From Megalobrama amblycephala (Eukaryota > Chordata > Actinopteri > Cypriniformes > Xenocyprididae): a stretch of DNA of 64,000 bases. The notes below the pieces were generated by a model, which saw nothing but the letters and a program-made list of their open reading frames with translations, was not told where the DNA came from and searched no databases. A program made the translations under genes and the position numbers. The stretch spans positions 18,649,046 through 18,713,045 of the forward strand of contig NC_063045.1 of the NCBI RefSeq assembly GCF_018812025.1. The letters are read 5' to 3'. Shown here one piece after another: positions 35,187 through 47,324 of this stretch (its first letter is position 1; every line of letters begins with the position of its first letter).

Positions 35187-36000
35187 TGTGATGAATGATT
35201 ATGGGAATTTGGCCTTTGTGTTTCCTCATGTTTATACTCCTGTGGAACAAGAAGTCATGGCTGGACAATTTCATGTTCATGATCACCCTGGTGAGCTAAA
35301 AAAATGTAAATATGAATGGGAATATACTTCAGAGATATTTTACTAATAAAAAAATTCTAGGGGTGCCAATAATTGTGGCCAACGTATTTTGGAGAAAACA
35401 TTTATTTCTTAATGTTTTTTTCCCCCCACTTTCAATTCTTTTCCTTCAATAAAAAGGTTAGATTTTTGCTAATTTTATGAATTAAAGATCAAAAGGATAA
35501 ACAATGCAGATTTATTTTTAGAGTCATCTTTGATCATATTTATGAAGGGTGCCAATAATTCTGGCCACAACTGTATATTTTGGGACGGCTGTCCTGCAGG
35601 AAAGTCCATCGATCATCAAGCTTCGGTCTCTACACCAAAGGCATCACCATCTTTGCCAAAATGGCTTGATTCTTCAAATAATTCATGATGCCCTTCATAC
35701 AGTCAAGATTTCTACTTCCTGCAACAGCAAAGAACCCTCCATGTTTGACCAAGGAGATGGCGTTCTTCTACTCATAAGCTTTGCCTTTTTTGCACCAGAT
35801 GTACCGCTGATCCATGGGTCCAAAAAGTTCCAGTTTGGTCACATCCCTTCATAAAACGTTCTTCCACAACTCCACAGGTATATCCTTATAAATTTAAGCA
35901 TATTCAAGTCAGCCTTTTATGTTCTTCTTGGTCAAGCATGTCATTCAGCAAAGCTGAAAAGCTTATGAGCAGAAGAACACCATCTCCATATATCTTAACT

Positions 36001-37471
36001 GTGACATGCCTCCACCACACAGGTCACATTACAAAAAATAAAATAAAAACAAAGTATCTGTTACATGAACAATGCAATATCTCACACCCCTATAAAGCTT
36101 GACTGTATGATGATAGTCTCTGACATGTCCCCTTGCTCGGAGCGCTTCCTCCCCTTCTGGTCTCTCTTTCCATTGTACAAACATACACCTATTTATAGTA
36201 TTATTTTTAGATACACCAAAACTCCCTTCAAGAGAAGTGTCTCTGCAATTTACCCAGCCAAATACACTGAGCAACAACACCTGCGCACACTATGGGTGGG
36301 CAATTTCAGTCATTTTATATCACAGTAAGGCTAGATATATTGATCTCAACATAGTTACACTTGTGCTTGAATAGTAGATAAACATCTAGAAATGTCTATT
36401 TAAAAAAAAAAAAAATAATGCCTTTGCTGGCACACAAGTGTGTAAACCTTAGCCTGTGTTTTTAAAACGGCCTGTACTAAGCACTCAAACAACCTTTTAC
36501 GTACAATAAAAGGTTCTCCTGATCCCAAAACAACATGTTACGATCTAAACTTGCTTGTTGAATATTGTGCACCGATACAATTAGGTCTATGGGAAGGGTC
36601 TGTCCTCAAGGGATTTTCATTCGGCTCCATCAAGGCTGCCATATGAATGGACAGAGATGAATGACAAGGCCACGTCAAGGTAATTAAACAGCGTAATGCA
36701 AATGAAAGGGCTGCATTGCCTTTGAAGTCTAATACTACAAACATCTTAGGCTTAAAAATAATAATAAATCACCTTCAATTATTCAAACTGAGAGCCAAAT
36801 GGGTCTGGTAAACAGGTAAAATCGGTCTTTGATGTTGATAAGGCAGTGGCATATGTGGGGAAGGTTAAAATCAAGAAGGACGTGCAGGTGCAGCTTGGGA
36901 TAATTCAATATTTGTCCCTTAGATTGAATTCTGCCGGAGGGAGGTGGGATAATCTGATAGGCCATCCCTGAGTGAGGGGACATGACGCAGATGTGTGTGA
37001 GGTGCACACAAACATGCTCACAAACACATCTATGAAAATATTTAACATGTTGTCTTGGAAGCGTGATTGACTGTGTTTGGTTGTGTGTAATTTGTGTACA
37101 TTTTTGTATGTTAAATACTTTATATGCAGAGACAACTGTAAGTAAACAATGAGTAGTTTGACACACCTGAAAATGTAAACACAGTTCTGTTTGTCAAATC
37201 ATTGCTCTGTTTGTTTGAGAATTCTGACCATCCTGGCATAGCAACAAAGGTTCAACCAACAGAGTGAGTTCTGGGCAGGGCTATTTGTCTTTCAGACCAA
37301 TAAGACATGGAAAATTGTTTGAAAACAGTTATTATGGATGCAAATCTAGTTGGTGAGGCTTGCACCGCAGAAACAATACACATCTTTAAGTAATTGATAT
37401 AGATTAAGAAAGTTTGTAACTGGTTAAAATGTATACAATGTTTAAATGTGTAAAATGTGTGGTTTTCATGT
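36001..37471. other. No recognised feature
   Basis: Intronic sequence of ordinary composition with an A-run near 36400. Overlapping open frames on both strands look like chance. Confidence 0.45.
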
Positions 37472-38579
37472 TTAAAAGGTGCCCTAGAATTGAAAATTTA
37501 ATTTACCTTGACATAATTAAATAATTAGAGTTCTGTACATGGAAATGACATACAGTGAGTCTCAAACACCATTGTTTCCTCCTCCTTATGTAAATTAGAT
37601 TTTTGCAAAAGACCTCTGAAGAACAGGCGAATCTCAACATAACATGGCAGATGGAGCAATAATAACTGACATGATGCATGATATCATGATATTTTTAGTG
37701 ACATTTGTAAACTGTCTTTCTAAATGTTTCGTTAGCATGTTGCTAATGTACTGTTAAATGTGGTTAAAGTTACCATCGTTTCTTACTGTTTTCACGGAGA
37801 CCAGAGCCGTCGCTATTTTCATTATTAACACTCTGAGGTCTGAAAACGCGCCGGCGCGTTTTGCAGGTTTTTTTTTCACATTGCAGCAAAACAGACTTAA
37901 AATACTCCGTCATTTTTTGTCATAGAGACATAAGTAATATATCAATTGAAACTATAGAATATCTTCTTTTATTTGTATACACTCAGAGTAAAAACACAAT
38001 GTTGTGCTTTTTGTAAAATAAAGAAAACTAACATGATGCGTGATCTCTCCTCTCCCTCTGAACGAAGTCCAATCTGATAGTTCTCAGAAAATGAACTGTA
38101 ACTTAGTGAATACTAATCACAGAAAAATTAAACTTATGTCTAAAAAAACGTTAAGATGTCAGGTTTTAAATCATGTAAGTCAAATCGAAAACAAACCTTC
38201 TGTGTTTATGTAATCTGTATGAAAAGAGAGCAATGTCAGAAGTCTGTGATTCAGCTCATTTTCCACTAATGCGGCCACGCCCACGGAGCGAGCGCTATTC
38301 AGACGCAAATTCAGAGGCAATACATGCATTCATCGTCTCAATCGTGTATTTATTGTCTTGAAAAGTGTTTATCTGGATGTAAAAGTCATGGTTAGCGAGC
38401 TCTAGAAGACATGCAGTTAGTTCCCGTTTTCTTTTCTTCTATAGATGAATTTTAGATGAAGGAAACAATCGGTATGTGTGTTCAGTTCAGTCTTCGAATG
38501 TTTCAGCTAATCGTTAGGTGTGTCCCCAGCTTCAGACTTATATTACATCTTGTGAAAAAGCATTCTAGGGCACCTTTAA
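37472..38579 (-). mobile_element. TTAA-flanked element, AGGTGCCCTAGA family, copy 2
   Basis: TTAA at 37472-37475 and 38576-38579; the left end has one extra A. It is in the opposite orientation to copy 1. About 600 bp at 37835-38455 do not match the other copies, and 38457-38536 is half of the Harbinger-type MITE seen at 13545-13779. Confidence 0.7.
37843..37862. repeat. CpG-rich perfect 20-bp palindrome
   Basis: AAAACGCGCCGGCGCGTTTT is self-complementary and carries five CpG in an AT-rich setting. It is within the unmatched part of the TTAA element. Confidence 0.9.
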
Positions 38580-41114
38580 ATACCTGCACACTCAAAAATA
38601 GATGAAAAAGGTGACATGTTAAAATAGTTGTAGGGGGGTCTGGGAGAATTGTCCTCCATTCTTGCACTCTGACAAGAAAAAAAAAAAAAAGAAAAAATTT
38701 GATTTGATTACTTTAGATTCAATATCAATTAATTCTGGCCTATCAGGTACAGTACATGGCAAATTTCCTCAAAGAAAAAATATCTCTTAACTAATGCTGT
38801 AAACTATACAGGGAAGCACAGCTGGTACATCATTATAATATTAAAGATTAAAATGAACTGATTTGCAAGCTACTTACAAATAAATTACACATAAGTACGT
38901 TTTAAATACCTAATAGAAGTAAAGAAAGCTTGTGATTGATTCAGCTACCAGACACTGCTAAAACATGTTGCTGAAACAACACACATTAAAAAACAAAATG
39001 TCAAAACTTGTGCAGATTTTAATAAATCTAGTCTTGGGTGATAAAAGAGAAAAACTATTTCTGCAGAGTTGGTTACTGCAGTTCTCACGCAGTGTAACCT
39101 TGCACTTTTCTGCAGTAAAAATAAGCTGCTTTCTCTCTCAAGCCTGTAATGCTTGATGCTGAGATTTCTAGATTTCTCACAAAGAGAATGAAAAATATAT
39201 TATGGCATTTTACCAGCTCATGGACAGTAAACAAATTTTCACTGAACATTTTTCTTTAAACTTTATCTATATAAAAAAATTCTCTCTCTTTCCAACCATC
39301 CTTTTTACTGTGACCAAAGAGGACAAAAACAAAGATATATGGAAATGAGAGGAGGATGGGTAACTGATAAAAGGAAAAGGAGCTGTGCAAAGCAGATGGA
39401 AAAAGCGAGACAGAAAGAGAGAAAGTCTAGTTCCTCAGGTGGCTGGTTGTGGTTAAAGCCCTTTCTGTCTATACAGCAATTCTTGATGTGTGTGAAATCT
39501 CTGCACTGTGCCTGCAGTGCCACACACTCTTAGAAAGCACTTTCATAAATGGAGCATTTTCATCTGTCAATGCTTGCAGCGTGTGTGTGTGCGCGCACCA
39601 GCACTGCAGTGTCTGTTGTTCTTTCTGCAGCCTCATTTGTTCACGCACACATTGTACTGGTCAATGTCTATCCGTTACCTGCTGAGACACACTGTCACTG
39701 CAGTGTTCATATCAGCAGTCAAATCACTGGGTGCACACACTCCTAAACACTCATCCCTACTACACAATCAACCAACCAGCACTTTTCCCAAATGAGTCTG
39801 AGAATAAATCATTTACAATTCTGATTGTGTCCTTAAGGACTTAGTGAAACCAAAACTGGACTTTGTTTGTAAGCTATCTCTACTAACTTTGAGCTTATCA
39901 ATGTGTTAATGCACTTCTAAAAGTTGACTAAAGTCACTTTTTTTAGATACATATTTCAAATTTACATTCTTGTCAGGCAAAACAGACCAAAATAACTGAT
40001 GACTCATCCTGCACTTTTGTCCAATCATATGCTCTGAGAATGCCCATACCCCCCAATACCACCTGTAATTGACAAGCAAGTATTGTAGCAAATTCAAGGC
40101 TATGTTCTGCTTAAACATCCTGTTACAATAATAAAAAAAACCCCATCAAAATATTAAAGAAGAAATCTCAAACTATTTCAAACTGCAACTTTTGCTACAT
40201 AGACATCTTGCGAGAGTTTGCTTAACACTTAGCCAGTGAAAAGTGCAAAGCTGCTAAAAATGATATTTATTTAGTAAAACATCATCACACTCTATCTTTG
40301 TTAAGCAACTAAAGCTCTCCGCGCTGCACCAGATGAGATGAATACTTCAGAATGATGTGACGGCTGGGTTAGATGATATTTTGATAATGGCTCAAGAGGG
40401 GAAAGCAAATGATCAGTCTGTGCGAGACTTGAGAGACCAAATGCTGCAACATGGCAGGATTTCTTTTTTTTCCGAAAACTAACAAGCAGCCTACAGGGGC
40501 AGCATTTTAAGGGCAAGAAGGCCATTTCAAAAAGTAAACAACATAATTAAGATACTCTGTTTTGGCCAGCTTTTAAGACAGCATCACATGTATCAGATGA
40601 GCACCACAGAGTAAAAGCAGGGCAGACAAAGCAAGAGGATTGCTAATTATAAATACTTATGGTCTCACTATTAACTACGTCTTTTGCCTCAAATTCCTAA
40701 TTACTGCTAATTAATAGTTAGTAAGGTAGTTGTTAAGTTCAGGTATTGGGTGGGATTAAGAGATGTAGAATATGGTCAGAATAAGGCATTAATGTGTGCT
40801 TTATAAGTACTAATAAACAAACCTAGTAATGCTAATAAGCAACTAGTTAATAGTGAGAACTGGACCATAAACTAAAGTGCTACCGTACTTATATTTCATT
40901 CAATACTTAGAGTATCAATAAAAAGTTGTTTGTTATTGATTATTTAATTTTGTTATCTGTAGAAGTAATATTCATTTTAGTTCAGTATTAATGTTTTTGT
41001 GTACAGTATCACAGCATTAGCTTAGCAACATGCTAACATCATATCAATTGAGTAGAGTCTCCCATGTGGAGTTGTTGACTATGCAGAGCGTTCCAAATGA
41101 GGCTTTATAATAGG
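38580..41114. other. Mostly unremarkable, one repeat fragment
   Basis: 40636-40875 (phrases ATTAATAGTTAGTAAGGTAG and AACTAGTTAATAGTGAGAA) is an abundant fish repeat; a fragment of it recurs at 57945-58020. Nothing else recognised; frames at 39300-39800 look like chance. Confidence 0.5.
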
Positions 41115-41951
41115 TAAAGGATTAGTTCACTTTCAAATGAAAATTACCCCAAGCTTTACTCACCCTCAAGCCATCCTAGGTGTATAGGACTTTCTTTTTT
41201 CTGATGAACACAATCGGAGAAATATGAATAAACATCCTGATGCATCTGAGCTTTATAATAGCAGTAAGCATTACCAAACAAGTATGAGCTGAAGAAAGTG
41301 TTTCCATCCACATCCATCCATCATAAACATATTCCACATGAATCAGGAGGGTTAATAAAGGCCTTCTGAAGCGAAGCGATGTGTTTGCGTAAAAAAAAAA
41401 AAAAAAAAAAAATCCATATTTATATAACAAGTTATGAAGTAAAATAACTAGCTTCCGCCAAACCGCCTTCCGTATTCTACTTAAGAAGAAAGTGTAAAAT
41501 TCTAGCAGTTCAAAAAGATTACGCTACGTCCTACTCCTTCCGCATTCAACTTACGGAAAAAGTGTAACTGATGTGATGCCAGTTTAAATTCTCTTCGTAA
41601 CTTAAATATGGAAGGCGGTCTGGTGGAAGCAACCCATTTTACTTCATAACTTGTTAAATATGGATTTTTTTTTTTTTTTTTTTTTTACACAAATGCATAA
41701 TTTCGCTTCAGAAGGCCTTTATTAACCCCCCGGAGCCGTGTGAAATATGTTTATGATGGATGAATATGGATGGAGACACTTTCTTCAGCTCATACTCATT
41801 TGGTAATGCTTACTGCCATTATAAAGCTCGGCTGCGTCAGGATATTTCCGATTGTGTTCATCAGAAAGAAGAAAGTCTTATACACCTAGGATGGCTTGAG
41901 GGTGAGTAAAGCTTGGGCTAATTTTCATTTGAAAGTAAACTAATCCTTTAA
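41115..41951. mobile_element. Large foldback element with AAAGGATTAGTTCAC ends
   Basis: The left arm (41115-41440) and right arm (41640-41951) are inverted copies. The left reads AAAGGATTAGTTCACTTTCA; the right ends TGAAAGTAAACTAATCCTTT. Each arm also carries an A- or T-run (41391-41411 and 41665-41687). The central 200 bp contain smaller inverted blocks (GGCGGTCTGGTGGAAGC type). No coding capacity. Confidence 0.8.
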
Positions 41952-42529
41952 GATGTTGCCTTAAAAGCAGCTACCTATGTAGTATGTAAACACCAAGGCA
42001 GCTAGGTTTTTGGAACAGAGCCGTAGGGAGAGACACTGTGTGTGACTAATATAAGAACTTAAAAGGGCACAGCACTAAGACACAATCGATCTTTAAACTG
42101 TCACAAACTGCCAGATTATATTTATGGTTTGAATGATGAACCATATAAATATAAACATAATGTGCAGTGTGGGATTAATTTACATACAGCCCAAGCAAAC
42201 ATCCACAAGATTGTTTTTCCATCATGGTGAGGACTTTCCTTTATTTACCCTACCCCACTTTAAATGGCACACACAGACCTTTCTGCATTTCCATATTTTC
42301 ATTAAAACATTTAGTACTGTATGTTAATTAAGTTGGGGCTGGTCCCCACAATGTACCTTACCTAGACATTTTGTCTCACATGCACACAGACTTTTGAGCA
42401 TGTTGCTTTAATGCGCCCCTTCCCGCAATTTAAATTCTTTTATGTGTCACATACACCTAGTGCAATGAGCATTTACAACTGACTGAGGCTCTAATTTCAC
42501 AAGACGTCCACTTCAACATAATGATTACA
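41952..42529. other. No recognised feature
   Basis: Ordinary intronic sequence. Confidence 0.45.
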
Positions 42530-43495
42530 GAGAGAGAGAGAGAGAACGAGGGATGGGTCAATATCTCAATCGTGGCACACTCATATTTTAAAATGACACT
42601 TTCATGAGTATGCAGCGAGAAACAATAGCCAATAGCGTAACGCTGAATGAATTATAGCACTCTGAGGCACAGAACGAAAAGGTTGAGTAAAAATGAGCAT
42701 GAAAGAGAGAGAGACCTTTGCTCAAGGTGTTTACTTTGAGAAAAAGCTATGTAAAGATTTCTGAAACAGATAGGACAGTGTGTTTTACACATGAGACTCA
42801 GGTTACCACAGTGCTGCCCTATTCAACAGAAAGAGAGAGAGACGGGCTGAGGAAGAGAGACAGGCACAGAGGCAGGCACAGTTAAAGAGAAAGAGAGATA
42901 GGTTAAGAGAGAGAGAGACACACACAGAGGGAGAACAAGACTAACAGATAGAGAGAGAGAGAGAGGCACAGAACAGAAAAAGTGTAACAGGCAGAGAGAG
43001 AAAGACTAGTACAGAAAGAAAGAAAGAAAGGCAGGCAGGCAGGCAGGTAGGGAGAGAGACACACTGACTAGCAGAGAGAAAGAGAGAGAGAGGCACAGAA
43101 AGAAAGGTACACAGAGGAAGAGTGAGAGACAGGAAGAGCGAGACAGACAGAGAAATATGCAAGAAGAGGGGGAGACAGGTAGAGTGAAATACTGCTACAG
43201 AGAGTGAGAGAGGTGGAGAGAGGGAGGACCAGAAAAAGAGACATGAAGTAGGAGACAAGCAGAGAGAGAGAGAGAGAGACTGGCACAAGAAGAGGGACAA
43301 ACAGTGAGAACAAGAGAGGTACAGAGAGATACAGAAAGAGTGAGAGATAGAGAGGGAGAGACAGACAGATAGATATGCAGGAAAAGGGAGAGACAGACAA
43401 ACAGAAAGACAAGCACATTAAGAGAGATAAACAGGGAGAGCAAGAGACAGGTAAAAAGAGAAAAAGAGAGAGAGAGAGACAGGCAGAGAGAGTCA
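42530..43495. repeat. 1-kb purine (GA/CAGA) tract
   Basis: The plus strand is almost entirely A and G with scattered C, built of GAGA, CAGA and GGCAGGCAGG words, densest at 42830-43495. Open frames on the opposite strand rich in Ser, Leu and Cys are translations of this tract, not genes. Mirror-symmetric GA runs can form triplex (H-DNA). Confidence 0.88.
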
Positions 43496-43642
43496 CCTCA
43501 TCTCAAGGTTTTTGCATCTCAAGGCACTTTATACAAAACCCAATCGAGAGCACAAAGTGTGTGCGGCAAAAACTGACAGAGTCTGAATTATCCTGTTTGT
43601 GCACTGCTCCCTTCTGACTTAAGCCCTGCTGTGCTTTAGTGA

Positions 43643-43645
43643 GCA

Positions 43646-43689
<44 letters not shown>
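43643..43689. repeat. (CA)n microsatellite
   Basis: Pure CA dinucleotides left of the CpG-rich segment. Confidence 0.93.
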
Positions 43690-43695
<6 letters not shown>

Positions 43696-43699
43696 TGCA

Positions 43700-44020
43700 A
43701 AACACAAAGGTTAAACACCGCCACACATACCGTCCCTACTGTCACGCAACAGCGCAGGACGAATCGGACACTGACCTGGCACCATGATCCATCCTTTAGA
43801 ACACCTCCACACCAGAGCTTACGGTATCCATTCAAACCGTGTGTCCGTCAGCGGTGTGCTGCCGTTAGCCAGACTGACCGGAGGTGAGAAGTCATGGTGT
43901 TGTGCGAGCCGGCGTGGGTGCTCTTTCTGAACACACCGAGCGGTGAGGAGAGCAGCGCTGTGCTGTGTGTGTGTGCGTGCGTGCGCGCTCAGTATCACAC
44001 ACACTCTTACACGCTTCATC
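43700..44020 (-). promoter_or_regulatory. CpG-rich segment, possible promoter or unassigned exon
   Basis: CpG is strikingly frequent here for this genome (accgccac, gacgaatcgg, gcgagccggcg, gtgcgtgcgcgc). On the minus strand a frame reads PPVSLANGSTPLTDTRFEWI and then P, followed by GTAAGC, a good donor. An acceptor-like TGTGTTCAG lies upstream. The frame would end in phase 2, which does not fit the next known patj exon (21371-21567 needs phase 1). It could be an internal patj promoter, an exon of another transcript, or chance. I do not recognise the peptide. Confidence 0.25.
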
Positions 44021-44039
44021 GTCTCTAACCCTCCCCTTC

Positions 44040-44330
44040 CCTTGTCATTTTCTCCCAGAAACCTTTATGTATATACAAATAAAGGGACCATAAACCTGCA
44101 TTAGATTTAATAATTACCCTAAATTGTCCCAGTCTCCTCCATGTCATGATCCGTCTAACCTTTCCCTGGGCTTTGCGCATAAATTATGCAATGTGTGTGT
44201 ATTAATTAAGAGACGAGACACATGGTATGCAAATGCTCCTGTGTGAGGAAAATGGTGACTAATTGCAATGACTAATTCCTGTACAGCATCATTTATTTTG
44301 CATTCCATGCACAATTGAGAGGGGTGGGAG
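44040..44330. promoter_or_regulatory. Candidate conserved non-coding element
   Basis: Unique sequence with dense homeodomain- and POU-type words: TTAATTAA at 44202-44209, octamer ATGCAAAT at 44227-44234, two GACTAATT at 44257 and 44270, and AAATTATGCAAT at 44181-44192. This clustering resembles vertebrate conserved enhancers. Conservation cannot be tested here. Confidence 0.3.
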
Positions 44331-44432
44331 TCAGGGGTCGATCCTCGGCCCTCTTGCGTTTTTTTGCAGATAATAGCATATTGATCAAAGCGCTGCTTGC
44401 CAATCCTTTCCGTTTTCCTAATTTTCCTGCCA

Positions 44433-44433
<1 letters not shown>

Positions 44434-44463
<30 letters not shown>
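44434..44463. repeat. (CA)n microsatellite
   Basis: Short pure CA run. Confidence 0.9.
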
Positions 44464-44464
<1 letters not shown>

Positions 44465-45200
44465 GCACTCCAGTTAATGCCGCTGCTAGAGCGTTATTAT
44501 TCTTTTCCACATGTGAACAGCCGGAGGGTTGAGTCAGCGAAGGACAATTTGTTGCAAAATAAGACTCGCGAACTGCCAATTCAAGTTCAGAGTGGAAAGT
44601 GGCTTCGCTCTCTTCTAGTGTGTCTAATATGAGTCACTCTCACTCTCTGGGGCAAATCGAACTGGCAGACGGCGACAAACCTGTTCGTCTTCATCGGGCA
44701 GTACATCTCTGTGACAAATTTTGAATTGCAAAACCACATCTGTATGTTACAGATTAGCCAATGTCTTCTTTCCTGAAAAGAGCAAGCTGCCTGATGTAGT
44801 AAATTTGAGACTTGATTTTAATCGCTTTCAGTGCCTGTTCCTCTCCGTGCTAAATTAGTTGGGCATTCAAGAGGAAACAGGCTTCTCAATACCCAATCAT
44901 GGTGGAGTGGTCTGGTTTTCAAGTCCATTAAACCTGCAGCACAGTTTCAACAACCGAGAGCATTAAACTGTGCCCAACAAGTACATGAGCTATTTTCCTC
45001 CTACATCAGGGGTGGGCAACCTCAAGAACAAACAAAAGTCAAGAACAAACTATAAGAATATAGCTTGTTGACCTTTGAAGTTTTAAGTGTGCAGCAAAAA
45101 ACCTTAGATTGTAGCCAGCCTGCAGCGTGGAACGTGAAAATATTAATGAACAGCCAACGAAAAACGACTTTTTCAACAATCAACTCTCTAATGCTATGTC
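44464..45200. other. Unique intronic sequence
   Basis: 44480-44780 has more CpG and a less simple composition than the surroundings, possibly continuing the regulatory-looking stretch to the left. Nothing definite. Confidence 0.4.
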
Positions 45201-45202
45201 TT

Positions 45203-46472
45203 ACCCCTTTTCCACCAGCAAGAACCAGGTGCTAGTTCAGAGCTAGTGCTAGTGCCAGTTCGGAGTTGGTTCAACTGACGAGCCTTCTAAGAACCGGTTT
45301 GCCTTTCCACGGGCTAGAGAGCCAGCACAGAGCCAGGTGTTACGTCACTGTATACATCTCATATTTCACAGCAAAGCTAGCGCTGCAGCGGCAAACACAA
45401 ACATATCAGACTTGTTCCAGATGCATCGGCTTCTCGCAGAGCGATCGGCGCATGACATCAAAACACCGCGAGAACAATCCAAAAGCACAAGGGGTCGTAT
45501 GCTCTACAAACGCTCCCGCGGATCCGCGGCACCCGCCGAATCAGTCCGCGCTGCTCCGATGCATCTCGAACAAGGCTTCTATCAACAATCGCGGATGTTT
45601 CACTACTGTCGATGCTCATGGCTTTGCGAACCTACATCGGCATCCAAACACTGAACAAAGAACTGATTTGAAACTAGGCTCTGGCTCCGAACCGGCACTC
45701 AAATACCCCTTTTCCACCAAGGCAGTTTGAGTGCTGGTTCGGAGCCAGAGCCTAGTTTCAAATCAGTTCTTTGTCTTTCGACACACAAAGCACCAGCTCC
45801 GAACCAGAAAAGGTGGTTCGTAAGTAGCACCAAAACATTGCTGGGCTAGAAGTAAGAACTGCTTGCGTCAGGGGCTAGGGGCGGGGTTACCGTGACCAAC
45901 AAGAAACTTGTGACCGCCATTTTTGAAATAGCAGCTAATAGAGCTAATAGCAGCTCGATCGTAATCTCCGTCTATATACAAATTATGGCGAGCCGTGTTT
46001 GGATGCCGATGTAGGTTCGCAAAGCCAGGAGCATCAACAGTAGTGAAACATCCGCGACTGTTGATAGAAGGCTTGTTCGAGATGCTTCGGAGCAGCGCGG
46101 ACCGATTAGGCGGGTGCCGCGGATCCGCGGGAGCGTTTGTAGAGCATACGACTCCTTGCGCTTTTGGATCGTTCTCGCGGAGCTTTGATGTCATGCGCCG
46201 ATCGCTTTGCGAGAAGCCGATGCATCTCAAATGAGCCTGGTGTATTTGTGTTTGGCGCTGCGGTGCTAGCTTTGCTGTGAAATATGAGACCTATACAGTG
46301 ACGCAAGACCTGGCTCTGTGGTGGCTCTCTAGCCTGTGGAAAGGCAAACTGGTTCTTAGAAGGCTCGTCAGTTGAACCAACTCCGAACTGGCACTAGCAC
46401 TAGCCCTGAACTAGCACCTGGTTCATGCTGGTGGAAAGGGGGTAAAACTGCCTTGGTGGAAAAGGGGTATCT
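45203..46472. mobile_element. Giant hairpin of two inverted transposon copies
   Basis: 45202-45652 and 45992-46445 are inverted copies differing at roughly one base in twelve, both with ACCCC-TTTCCACCAGCA ends. The middle contains a tight palindrome at 45660-45770 (CTAGGCTCTGGCTCCGAACC facing its complement) around TACCCCTTTTCCACCAAGGC, whose complement ends the right side at 46472. Both arms carry the same open frame on opposite strands. CpG-rich, so probably young. Superfamily uncertain; TTA/TAA at the outer ends hints at Harbinger. Confidence 0.75.
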
Positions 46473-47324
46473 GAGAGTTTTTGTGAGACAGTTAACAAAA
46501 ACTACAAACAAAAAAAAAGAAACCAGAAATCTCTGAAAAAACAAAACAAAACTAAACTGAAAAGACAAATTGAAAGAACTTTCAAAACTATCATATAGCT
46601 ATTTCAGGATCGTAACTACAATTCGGGCAAATGACATTGTAAATGACAGAGGTTTCTGACCTTTGTCCAAAATGCTTCAAATGCACTGTCTAATACTGAT
46701 ATGCTCGCCCACAAATTGAATATTATACTAATGCTAACGGACAATTGTTATGAAGGACAAACAGGACAAACTGCTCAATCTAGAAGGATTGCAAACAATC
46801 AGCATTGCCAGGGGCAATCTGCTTCATAAATACCTTAGAGACCTGCAGCTGCAACAACATGTATTGGCATATTGGTCACAATTACAAATTACTTACACCC
46901 CACAGGTTTGTTTTTCATTGGCGGATAGCAACGTAAAGGTAATTGTTAAACCTCATTGGGACCATTACGATGCCTTCGATACCATTTTCAGGATTGTAGA
47001 TCACATTAGTCGGAGACTCAAGCATCAAGACATCCCTGCTGACGCCAAACAGTGACCGTGGAAAGAGATCAAAGCTCTGTCTACCATGACGCAGAAAACG
47101 GCAGTAGAGCGGGATGGGAGGGGTCAGGTCGGGGGATGAGGGGACAGATCAGGCTTGAGCGGTAGAAGATGGGCAGTCGAAACTGAGAAAAAGAGAGTGG
47201 ATGTTTAACTGAATGAGTGTGGTTGATTTATAACCACCGAGACAGAGACTGCTCACTCAACTCTGTGTGAAGCTCCGTCTGAACAAATGGCAGACAAGAT
47301 CAGAGTGAAAACACACACTCACAC
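46473..47324. other. Intronic sequence with one unexplained frame
   Basis: A 101-codon plus-strand frame lies at 46750-47052 (MKDKQDKLLNLEGLQTISIA and onward, mixed composition). No domain recognised; it may be transposon-derived or chance. No other feature. Confidence 0.35.

Larger units (their letters stand above)
33942..35573 (-). mobile_element. Tc1-like element nested in another Tc1
   Basis: Inverted ends CAGTTGTGGCCAGAATTATT and its complement are flanked by TA on both sides (33940-33941 and 35574-35575). The 1.63-kb length is that of a full Tc1 element. A second internal inverted block (GCCACAATTATTGGCACCC type) lies near 34155 and 35365. It carries a (GT)n(G)n tract at 34064-34125. 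Confidence 0.9.
33474..36000 (-). mobile_element. Tc1-like element, outer host of a nested Tc1
   Basis: The left end TAGTTGCAATCAAAATTATT is typical of a Tc1 end. Sequence before 33940 and after 35575 reads as one degraded transposase on the minus strand, interrupted at a TA by the element 33942-35573. The right end is worn away, so the right border is approximate. Another Tc1-like end (33445-33472, GGGGTCTGAATAAATTTTGG) abuts the left border. Confidence 0.6.

Noticed and set aside
35549..35854. 101-codon plus-strand frame
   Set aside because: It is antisense to the degraded outer Tc1 transposase.
42941..43496. Ser/Leu/Cys-rich minus-strand frames up to 142 codons
   Set aside because: They are translations of the GA/CAGA purine tract in several frames at once, as expected for simple sequence without stops.
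43819..43930. The CpG-rich minus-strand frame as the patj exon before PDZ7
   Set aside because: It would end in phase 2, whereas 21371-21567 requires a phase-1 donor; kept only as an unassigned candidate.
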